From an uncultured bacterium (GTDB taxonomy: Bacteria > Desulfobacterota > Desulfobulbia > Desulfobulbales > Desulfobulbaceae), in contig CAIMMA010000525.1 of assembly GCA_903842475.1 (NCBI GenBank), forward strand, positions 1 to 8,161: a stretch of DNA of 8,161 nucleotides. The letters are read 5' to 3'. Shown one piece after another: positions 1 through 5,426 of this stretch. A model generated the notes under the pieces. The model ran no database searches. It was not told where the DNA came from and saw only the letters and a list, made by a program, of their open reading frames with translations. The first letter of the stretch is position 1, and each line of letters starts with the position of its first letter. The translations under genes were made by a program, and so were the position numbers.

Positions 1-1353
1 CATGATGTATTTGCCGATATGGACCCCGGAGGCACCGAGCATGATCAGGGCCATGCCGTTCTGGGTGACATTGCCGTTCTTGCCGATACCGCCGGCGGCA
101 AACAGCGGAATCTCGTTCTGCCGCCCCTGGCGGACCAGGTCCAGGTAACAGTCCCGCAGGTTGGAGGCGATCGGGTGGCCGGTGGCCTCCATGCTGACGT
201 TGTAGGCCGCACCGGTGCCGCCGTCGATGCCGTCGATCAGCAGACCGCCGGCATAGGGGTTGCGCACCAGGTTGTTGAGTACCGCCTTGGACGAAGTCGA
301 GGCCGAGATCTTGGGATAGACCGGCACCCGGAAGCCAAAGGCCATGGACATGGTCTGGATCATCTTCATGACGCTTTCCTCAATCGAGTAGAGCGTCTGA
401 TGGACCGGCGGCGAAGGCAAATCAACGCCTTCGGGCACACCGCGCAGTCGGGCGATCAGCTTGCTGACCTTGAACCACATCAGCAGACCACCGTCGCCGG
501 GCTTGGCGCCCTGGCCGTATTTGATCTCGATGGCAGCGGGATCGCACTGCATTTCCGGAATGGCCCGGATAATCTCGTCCCAGCCGAAATAGCCGGAAGC
601 GATCTGCAAAATAATATACTTGAGGAAGGGACTCTTGAGGACCCACGGTGGACAGCCGCCCTCACCCGTGGCCATGACCACCGGGATGCCGAGCACCTCG
701 TTGCAGTAAGCGACGCCCTGGAGCAGACCGAGCCACATGTTGGGCGACAGGGCGCCAAACGACATGGAGCCGATGACGAACGGAAAAATCTCCCGGGTCG
801 GCGGAATCCATTCGCCGGCAAGTCGGCGGCGGAGAAACTCCTCCGGCGGCAGCACCCGGCCCAAGATGGTGTTGGTGTTAAACTCGTGGCGGCCGGCATC
901 GAGCGCCGGGTCGGTGAGCATCGAGATCCGGCCGAACGAGATGCGGTCGAGCACGGTCTTGCCGGTGGCGTTGCGGCGACCGCCCCGCTTGTAGGCATCC
1001 CCTTTCTGGTTGAGCAGAAAGGCGGAACGGTTCTCGTTGGTGTTGGCCTGGGGGCCGATGGCCTCATTGGGGCAGACCGCGGCACACATGCCGCAACCGA
1101 TGCACCGTTTTTCGACCACGGTATGCTGGCGGATGCCGGTGAAATGCCGGTAGTCGTTGCCCCGTTTCTTCTGGAGGATGTCGAGTTTAGGCAACCGCTG
1201 ACGCAGATAGGAAAGCGAGATGGCCCCGACCGGACAGACCGAGGTGCAACGACCGCAGAGCGTACAACGATCCTCCCGGTGATGAATAATCCAGGGAAGA
1301 TCGTGGTAGGTCAGGCTGCTTGGGGAAGTGTAAACTGATCGAACTGAGACCAT
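1..1353 (-). CDS. gltB: Split (archaeal-type) glutamate synthase, ferredoxin + FMN-binding subunit, 3' partial
   Basis: The synthase half of a split glutamate synthase: it would condense 2-oxoglutarate with glutamine-derived ammonia on FMN to make glutamate in the cytoplasm. I translated the minus strand by hand: 451 codons from ATG at 1353 run open to the window edge, so the C-terminus is missing. Residues 30-40 (C-x2-C-x2-C-x3-CP) and 84-94 (the same spacing) form a two-[4Fe-4S] ferredoxin domain. The FMN barrel follows: SMSFGALS (196-203), ATGEGGCPPW after about 228, EIKYGQGAKPGDGGLL (276-291), DGIDGGTGAA (374-383) and AAGGIGKNGN (419-428), all classic glutamate synthase motifs. There is no N-terminal amidotransferase domain; that is the preceding gene, which this one overlaps by 43 bases in another frame. 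The start is supported by a Shine-Dalgarno at 1362-1368. A GXGXG-domain subunit would be expected beyond the left edge but is not visible. Confidence 0.93.
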   Translation of the reverse strand, partial: MVSVRSVYTSPSSLTYHDLPWIIHHREDRCTLCGRCTSVCPVGAISLSYLRQRLPKLDILQKKRGNDYRHFTGIRQHTVVEKRCIGCGMCAAVCPNEAIGPQANTNENRSAFLLNQKGDAYKRGGRRNATGKTVLDRISFGRISMLTDPALDAGRHEFNTNTILGRVLPPEEFLRRRLAGEWIPPTREIFPFVIGSMSFGALSPNMWLGLLQGVAYCNEVLGIPVVMATGEGGCPPWVLKSPFLKYIILQIASGYFGWDEIIRAIPEMQCDPAAIEIKYGQGAKPGDGGLLMWFKVSKLIARLRGVPEGVDLPSPPVHQTLYSIEESVMKMIQTMSMAFGFRVPVYPKISASTSSKAVLNNLVRNPYAGGLLIDGIDGGTGAAYNVSMEATGHPIASNLRDCYLDLVRQGRQNEIPLFAAGGIGKNGNVTQNGMALIMLGASGVHIGKYIM

Positions 1354-2453
1354 ACTATGAGTTCCTTTCGCTCGGGTGGAATAATGACGGTGTGCTCCCG
1401 CATGGGCTGAAAATCCAGGGCCGGATCGCGGTCCGGGACCAGGGCGTCGACGCCGCACATCTCCGAGGCAATCGCCCAGGAGCCGGGACGACCGCCGACG
1501 GTGGCCGGCCGCATCTTTTTCTGATCCATCACCAGCATGCTGGTTTCGTCGGGCAGAGTGGCAATGACCGCATTGGGGCCATCGATGATCAGACGCCGAC
1601 AGGCGGTGCGCAGGCCTTTGAGAAAATCGCCCTGGGGGTGGGCCTCGATCTCCTCGGTTTTCAGCGGGGTGATCACATGTTTATAAAGCTCCAACGGCAG
1701 CTTCAATTTTTTGGTGATGTAGTGCAGAATATGGGTGAAGGTCTCGGAATCGCTGTGATAGCCAAGGTAGCCGGGGATATTCTTGCCCAGCAGCCATTCC
1801 TTGATCGGGACGAAGGCGGTATTCTCACCGTTGGTCATGGTGGCTATCCCTTGAATGAAGAAGGGATGGCAGGCATAGAGGTTGATGCCGTAGTTGGTGT
1901 TCTGCCGGCCTTGGGCCATGACCACGCGGGCCTTGAGGCGGCCGTCCGCCAGGCCGAGGGCGTCGCCGACCTCAAGCGGCCAGCCCACTTCCTTAAGCAT
2001 CACCACATCGCGGTACAGCGAAAACACGGTGATGTCGCCGCCGTGGGCGTCGCCGTCCCTGCGGATGGCGAGACGGGTCAACAGCAACTGATCGTCGACC
2101 TCGTCGGCGGTCAGATGCGACCAGCTGTCCGGCATCTTGTAGACCCGGACCAGATAATGGTACCGATCCTTGGCCTCGATCAGTCCCGGGCGCCGGTCAA
2201 ACTCATGGGCATATTTGACCTGAAATCCCTGCCCGCCCATCCAGTCGGTCAGCCGGTGAAAGGCGGCCTCGGTATGGGCAATGCCGGAAAGGACCACATG
2301 GTGAGCTTTAAGCTTAAACTCCTCGAATTCCACCCCCCGCAGGAGCAGGCCGAGCCCGCTGCCGTCATACCCTTCCTGCATAGCCTCCATGGCGGTGAGG
2401 ACTTCATAGGGTGAAAAGGGGATATCTGCGCTTTTTAGGGCTAATCGGCACAT
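1311..2453 (-). CDS. Class II glutamine amidotransferase, subunit of split glutamate synthase
   Basis: This protein should hydrolyse glutamine and pass ammonia to the FMN subunit encoded next. It is 380 residues and begins Met-Cys-Arg, so after Met removal Cys2 is the expected N-terminal nucleophile of class II (Ntn) amidotransferases. Other family signs are QGRQNTN (181-187), HPF (196-198), TNGEN (207-211, the oxyanion Asn-Gly pair), SDSE (234-237, like the GRSDTE region of GltB) and AIASE (327-331). A stretch of about 130 residues lies between the N-terminal strand and the Arg-Asn motif, longer than in compact amidotransferases. The ATG at 2453 has a strong AGGAG (2460-2464) six bases upstream. 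Its 3' end overlaps the FMN subunit by 43 bases, so the two are translated from one mRNA. A stand-alone role in another amidotransfer reaction is possible, but the neighbour makes glutamate synthase the best reading. Confidence 0.9.
   Translation of the reverse strand: MCRLALKSADIPFSPYEVLTAMEAMQEGYDGSGLGLLLRGVEFEEFKLKAHHVVLSGIAHTEAAFHRLTDWMGGQGFQVKYAHEFDRRPGLIEAKDRYHYLVRVYKMPDSWSHLTADEVDDQLLLTRLAIRRDGDAHGGDITVFSLYRDVVMLKEVGWPLEVGDALGLADGRLKARVVMAQGRQNTNYGINLYACHPFFIQGIATMTNGENTAFVPIKEWLLGKNIPGYLGYHSDSETFTHILHYITKKLKLPLELYKHVITPLKTEEIEAHPQGDFLKGLRTACRRLIIDGPNAVIATLPDETSMLVMDQKKMRPATVGGRPGSWAIASEMCGVDALVPDRDPALDFQPMREHTVIIPPERKELIVWSQFDQFTLPQAA
1362..1368 (-). promoter_or_regulatory. Ribosome binding site of the FMN subunit, inside the upstream gene
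   Basis: On the minus strand AAAGGAA stands 8 bases before the ATG at 1353. It lies wholly inside the end of the amidotransferase coding sequence, which stops at 1311. It decides the start of the FMN subunit and implies that ribosomes load, or re-load, within the upstream gene. Confidence 0.6.
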
Positions 2454-2505
2454 GAACGGCTCCTGAAAGGTCGATCTTGGTCAGGCGGGTGCAACCGCTA
2501 AAACT

Positions 2506-2517
2506 TACAAATTTGTA
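2506..2517. repeat. Perfect 12-base palindrome in the glutamate synthase leader
   Basis: TACAAATTTGTA reads the same on both strands. On the minus strand it is part of a longer AT-rich stretch in which TTGTAAG occurs twice (starting at about 2529 and 2510). It lies roughly 35-50 bases ahead of the amidotransferase ribosome binding site, and downstream of the candidate promoter at 2577-2605. It could be a site for a dimeric repressor acting as a roadblock. No regulator can be named from the sequence, and chance in an AT-rich leader is possible. Confidence 0.35.
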
Positions 2518-2539
2518 CACTGCTTACAATTTCGTGATT

Positions 2540-2567
2540 GCAACCTCACAGAAATGACAAAGGTTGC
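2540..2567 (-). repeat. Inverted repeat in the glutamate synthase 5' leader
   Basis: Two perfect 7-base arms (GCAACCT at 2540-2546 and AGGTTGC at 2561-2567 on the plus strand) flank a 14-base centre. It would sit at the very start of the mRNA made from the candidate promoter at 2577-2605, either as a 5' stem-loop or as a DNA operator just downstream of the start point. GCAACC occurs again at 2491-2496, inside a small potential GCGG/CCGC hairpin (2485-2498). There is no U-tract after it, so it does not look like a terminator. Confidence 0.4.
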
Positions 2568-2576
2568 GAGGAAAAG

Positions 2577-2605
2577 CATTTACTGAAAAGGAGAATGGTT
2601 GTCAA
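2577..2605 (-). promoter_or_regulatory. Candidate sigma70-type promoter for the split glutamate synthase
   Basis: On the minus strand a perfect TTGACA (2600-2605) is followed after 17 bases by TAAATG (2577-2582), a poor -10 match. It lies in the 229-base gap between the second tatA stop and the amidotransferase start, and would give an mRNA leader of about 115 bases. The -35 is strong and the spacing ideal, but the weak -10 suggests dependence on an activator or low basal activity. I saw no sigma54 (GG-N10-GC) element in the gap. Confidence 0.45.
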
Positions 2606-2682
2606 GCGTAAAGGAGAATCAGCGGGAGGGGAGGAAGCGGAGAGATTGTACGAACCACCCTTCGGGCAGGAAAAACAGGCAA

Positions 2683-2931
2683 TTACTTGCCGAGGGAGCC
2701 GGCAATATCCTTGGCCTTATCGATCTGCGCCTTAACCGCCGTCACTTCTTGCATACCGGGCAGGTTCTTGTGCAGATCAGCCCCGGCATCTTCGATGTCA
2801 CCGAGTCCTTTTTTAAAAGAACCGAGCGCCTTGCCCAGGCCAGCGCCGATTTCCGGCAGCTTCTTGCCGCCGAAAACCAAAAATGCGATCAGGGAAATAA
2901 CAATCAATTCAGGGGTTCCGAGTCCGAACAT
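2683..2931 (-). CDS. tatA: Twin-arginine translocase subunit TatA/TatE family (downstream copy)
   Basis: A small membrane protein of the Tat system, which forms the pore-like oligomer that moves folded proteins across the inner membrane. From the chosen start it has 82 residues: a short N-terminus MFGLGTPEL, one hydrophobic helix (about 7-20), the hinge F20-G21, LPEIG (25-29), an amphipathic helix rich in Gly/Lys (to about 45), and a charged tail. A GTG three codons upstream (2940) would give 85 residues, but I prefer ATG at 2931: it has GGTGA five bases upstream, while the GTG has no ribosome binding site, and it gives the same MFGLG start as the neighbouring copy. Glu8 is where many TatA proteins carry a polar residue. 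No tatC or signature TatB is in the window. It follows the other copy by 52 bases with no terminator visible between them. Confidence 0.9.
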   Translation of the reverse strand: MFGLGTPELIVISLIAFLVFGGKKLPEIGAGLGKALGSFKKGLGDIEDAGADLHKNLPGMQEVTAVKAQIDKAKDIAGSLGK

Positions 2932-2936
2932 GGGGT

Positions 2937-2941
2937 TCACC
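2937..2941 (-). promoter_or_regulatory. Ribosome binding site that selects the ATG start of the downstream tatA
   Basis: GGTGA on the minus strand matches the 3' half of the GGAGGTGA consensus and sits five bases before ATG 2931. It overlaps the alternative GTG codon at 2938-2940, which itself has no purine-rich sequence upstream. Confidence 0.5.
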
Positions 2942-2983
2942 AGGGAAGAGGTTATGGCAAAGAGTCAAAAAGAACGGGCACCA

Positions 2984-3166
2984 TCACGCTTCTTTATTCT
3001 TGTCGTCGTCAAGGGATTTGGGCTCTTCCTCTTTCCGGGTGGCTTCCTTGAAGTTTTTAATGCCTTTACCGATACCGCTGCCGATTTCCGGCAACTTGCC
3101 CGCCCCGAAAATAATAACGATAATGACCAGAATTACAATAAGCTCAGGCATTCCGAGTCCGAACAT
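2984..3166 (-). CDS. tatA: Twin-arginine translocase subunit TatA/TatE family (upstream copy)
   Basis: A 60-residue TatA-type protein for folded-protein export across the inner membrane. MFGLGMPEL is followed by a very hydrophobic Ile/Val helix (about 9-20), F20-G21, KLPEIG (24-29), a Gly/Lys amphipathic helix (30-41) and a short, highly charged tail of Glu, Asp and Lys. Over the first 40 residues it shares 25 identical positions with the copy encoded just downstream, and the first 16 coding bases are identical, so the two look like a tandem duplication that diverged mainly in the membrane core and tail. ATG 3166 has GAGGTG (3172-3177) five bases upstream. It is the first gene after a good promoter (3211-3240). 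It could be a TatE-like accessory or a specialised partner for its sibling; the sequence does not settle this. Confidence 0.9.
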   Translation of the reverse strand: MFGLGMPELIVILVIIVIIFGAGKLPEIGSGIGKGIKNFKEATRKEEEPKSLDDDKNKEA

Positions 3167-3206
3167 GGCGACACCTCGCGGAAAATAAAATTAAAATATT
3201 GAGAAA

Positions 3207-3226
3207 GGCGATAATAGCATTACGCC
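3207..3226 (-). terminator. Weak bulged hairpin after the deaminase gene, possible terminator
   Basis: In the minus-strand transcript, GGCG-TAAT pairs with ATTA-(T)-CGCC around a 3-base GCT loop: eight pairs with one bulged base. It is followed by TTTCTC and then a long T/A-rich run. It starts about 11 bases after the deaminase stop. The U-tract is poor, so termination would be partial at best. The hairpin contains the -10 box of the next promoter. Confidence 0.3.
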
Positions 3227-3240
3227 GAAGGACCTGTCAA
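3211..3240 (-). promoter_or_regulatory. sigma70-type promoter of the tandem tatA genes
   Basis: Minus strand: perfect TTGACA (3235-3240), an 18-base spacer, then TATTAT (3211-3216) preceded by TGC, giving an extended -10 (TGn). The -35 box overlaps the last codon and TGA of the deaminase (3237-3239). AT-rich DNA lies between the -10 and the tatA ribosome binding site. This is the most convincing promoter in the window and allows tatA expression independent of the upstream operon. Confidence 0.65.
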
Positions 3241-4568
3241 CCGCCATTGCGGTGGCGCCCGAAGCCGGCGCCGATTTCCCTGATCCGGGCCAGGATGGCC
3301 GCCTCGTCAAGGGTCTGGAGCCGGCGATGACGCATCACCACCTGGCCGCCGATCACCGAATGGATGACATCGCTGCCGCGGGCGGCGTAGACCAGATGCG
3401 AAACCGGATGATAGAGCGGGGTCAGGTGCGGCTGGTTGAGGTCGAGGATAATGCAATCGGCCTTTTTGCCCGCTTCCAGGCTGCCGATACAAGCCTCGGC
3501 ACCGAGCACCTCGGCACCGCCCAGCGTGGCGGCATGCAGGGTGGTAACGGCGCTCATGGCGGTGGGATCCATCCGATCCACCTTATGGATCTTGGCGACG
3601 GTATTGATCTCGCCGAACATATCAACATTGTTATTGGAGGCGCTGCCGTCGGTGCCGATCCCCACGGTGATGCCGGCGGCAAGCATCTGGACTACCGGCG
3701 CGATCCCCGAGGCCAGTTTCAGGTTCGATTCCGGACAATGGGCCACCTTGACCCCGCGCTTGGCCAAAAGGGCGATCTCGGCCTCGCTCAGCATAACGCA
3801 ATGGGCAGCGACCACCTGGGGACCGAGCAGACCCAGCGCTTCGAGGTGCGCCACCGGAGTGCGGCCGTATCGCTCCCGGCAGGTCCGGACCTCTTCCTCG
3901 TTCTCGGCGAGATGTATCACATAAAGCGCCCCCTGCTCGCGGGCCATGGCGCCGAGCCGGGTCAACAAATCGGGCGAGCAGGTGTAGACCGCATGCGGAT
4001 CGATGGTCACGGTAATCAGCGGATGATTGCGGTAGCGATCCAACAGGGCCCGGGTACAGGCAAAACCATTTTCAAGCACCCCGTAATTGGGCGAGGGAAA
4101 ATCATAGAGCACCTCGCCCAGCCAGGCCCGCATCCCGGACTGCTCAACCGCCCGGGCGACATCGGCGGCGAACAGGTACATGTCGCAAAACGAGGTGGTG
4201 CCGGACTTGATCATCTCGCAGAGCGACAGCAGGGTGGCCTGGTACACCACCTCGCCGGTGAGCGCGGCCTCCTTGGGGAAAATATATTCCTGCAGCCACT
4301 GCATCAGGGGGAGATCATCGGCCAGCCCCCGGAACAAGGCCATGGCGGCGTGGGTGTGGACATTGACCAGGCCGGGCATGAGCAGCCCATGGGGCTCGGC
4401 GATCACCGCAGCCCCGGGATAACGGGCCACCAGTTCCTCGCCGGTGCCCACCGCCAGAATGGTATCGCCGGCGATCGCCAGGCCGCCGCCTTCAATCAAG
4501 GTCTGTTCCTGGTCCATGGCCAGCAAATACCGGCCGGTGAGAATGAGTTCCGCCGTGGGATGGGTCAT
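3237..4568 (-). CDS. mtaD: 5'-methylthioadenosine / S-adenosylhomocysteine deaminase
   Basis: A cytoplasmic zinc amidohydrolase that deaminates methylthioadenosine to methylthioinosine and S-adenosylhomocysteine to S-inosylhomocysteine, recycling by-products of SAM. At 443 residues it is the usual size or slightly long. Metal and catalytic residues of the family are visible: HTH (H71, H73) after PGLVNV, H219 and E222 in HLAENEEE, H256 in AAHCV and D307 in GTDGSASNNN. PHAVYTCS (191-198) and the C-terminal KKADCIILD beta-sandwich strand also fit. Family members vary in preference among MTA, SAH, adenosine and related adenosines, so substrate is inferred. ATG 4568 overlaps the stop of the phosphorylase by 4 bases (ATGA), with GGAG (4577-4580) eight bases upstream, so translation is probably coupled. 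Its stop lies within the -35 box of the tatA promoter. A guanine or cytosine deaminase of the same superfamily is less likely given the HTH-HLAE-GTDGSASNNN pattern. Confidence 0.9.
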   Translation of the reverse strand: MTHPTAELILTGRYLLAMDQEQTLIEGGGLAIAGDTILAVGTGEELVARYPGAAVIAEPHGLLMPGLVNVHTHAAMALFRGLADDLPLMQWLQEYIFPKEAALTGEVVYQATLLSLCEMIKSGTTSFCDMYLFAADVARAVEQSGMRAWLGEVLYDFPSPNYGVLENGFACTRALLDRYRNHPLITVTIDPHAVYTCSPDLLTRLGAMAREQGALYVIHLAENEEEVRTCRERYGRTPVAHLEALGLLGPQVVAAHCVMLSEAEIALLAKRGVKVAHCPESNLKLASGIAPVVQMLAAGITVGIGTDGSASNNNVDMFGEINTVAKIHKVDRMDPTAMSAVTTLHAATLGGAEVLGAEACIGSLEAGKKADCIILDLNQPHLTPLYHPVSHLVYAARGSDVIHSVIGGQVVMRHRRLQTLDEAAILARIREIGAGFGRHRNGG

Positions 4569-5404
4569 ACTTGCAACTCCGCCAGAATATGAATGATCAA
4601 CTGCTGCAGACGCGGTTCCGCCTTACGGGCGGCGGCTATAATATCGTCGATGCGGATGGGCTGGAAACATTCGGGATCGTTGACATTGGCCACCACCGAG
4701 AGTCCCAGCACCCGCAGGCCGGCGTGGAGGGCGACCAGGATCTCCGGCACCGACGACATGCCCACCGCATCGGCGCCGATCATCCGCAGGAATCGAGTTT
4801 CCGCCGGGGTCTCAAGGCTAGGACCGGGAACACAGACATAGGTGCCGCTCACCACCTCGGAGAGCCCGAGCCGAGCTGCTAGCCGGTGAGCCAAGTGCCG
4901 GAGTTGCGGGTCATAGGGAGTGGAGAGATCGGGAAACCGTTCACCCCAGGCGTCGACATTCTGACCGCGCAACGGGTTATCACCCAATTGATTGATGTGA
5001 TCGGCAAAGACCATCAGGGTGCCGGGACGGAAAGAAGGATTGAGGCCGCCGCTGGCATTGGTGATGATGGCGGTGGTTGCCCCCAGCAGGGCGAGCACCC
5101 GGATAGGGAACGCCACTGCACGGGCCGAATAGCCCTCATAATAATGAAAGCGCCCCTGGAGGATCGCGGTCCGTCTGCCGGCCAGCATCCCGAACACCAG
5201 ATTGCCGGCATGGCTGGTCACGGTGGACCGGGGAAAATGGGGAATATCCTCGTACGCAAAAGTGCTCTCCACCTGCATCGCCTTGGCCAATTCCCCCAGC
5301 CCGGTGCCCAGCTGGATCAGGACTTCCGGCGGTTCGGCTACGCGGGCGCGGAGAAAGGCGACGGCCGCCTCCACCTCCCGCCGATGCTGGATGGGATCGA
5401 TCAT
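4565..5404 (-). CDS. Purine-nucleoside phosphorylase of the trimeric PNP/MTAP family, candidate methylthioinosine phosphorylase
   Basis: A 279-residue cytoplasmic enzyme that splits a purine (methylthio)nucleoside with phosphate into free base and (methylthio)ribose-1-phosphate. Family marks: phosphate loop LGTGLGEL (32-39), GRFHYYEGY (84-92), TNASGGLNP (115-123) with DHINQLGDNPLRG (135-147), SLET (196-199) and GADAVGMSSVPE (210-221). By eye-alignment with human PNP, base-binding Glu201 and Asn243 match E198 and N240, which favours 6-oxopurines over the adenine recognised by MTAP. The 5'-hydroxyl contact His257 aligns with I252, which favours a non-polar 5' group. ATG 5404 has AGAAGG (5411-5416) six bases upstream. 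It starts 22 bases after thrC and its stop overlaps the MTA/SAH deaminase start. The pair suggests methylthioinosine or inosine as substrate. General inosine/guanosine phosphorolysis remains possible. Confidence 0.87.
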   Translation of the reverse strand: MIDPIQHRREVEAAVAFLRARVAEPPEVLIQLGTGLGELAKAMQVESTFAYEDIPHFPRSTVTSHAGNLVFGMLAGRRTAILQGRFHYYEGYSARAVAFPIRVLALLGATTAIITNASGGLNPSFRPGTLMVFADHINQLGDNPLRGQNVDAWGERFPDLSTPYDPQLRHLAHRLAARLGLSEVVSGTYVCVPGPSLETPAETRFLRMIGADAVGMSSVPEILVALHAGLRVLGLSVVANVNDPECFQPIRIDDIIAAARKAEPRLQQLIIHILAELQV

Positions 5405-5426
5405 GGGCGGCCTTCTGCGCCGTTAC

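Noticed and set aside
19..1338. Long plus-strand open frame opposite the glutamate synthase FMN subunit
   Set aside because: The minus strand carries unmistakable ferredoxin and FMN motifs across the same bases. The plus-strand frame has no recognisable domain and is explained by GC-rich codon bias.
2645..2675. Possible terminator after the downstream tatA (CCC-GAA-GGG core)
   Set aside because: Three GC pairs extended by G-T wobbles, and no T-run follows on the minus strand.
3252..4592. 446-codon plus-strand open frame opposite the deaminase
   Set aside because: It shadows a gene with all catalytic residues intact and its translation is low-complexity Gly/His/Asp-rich with no family signature.
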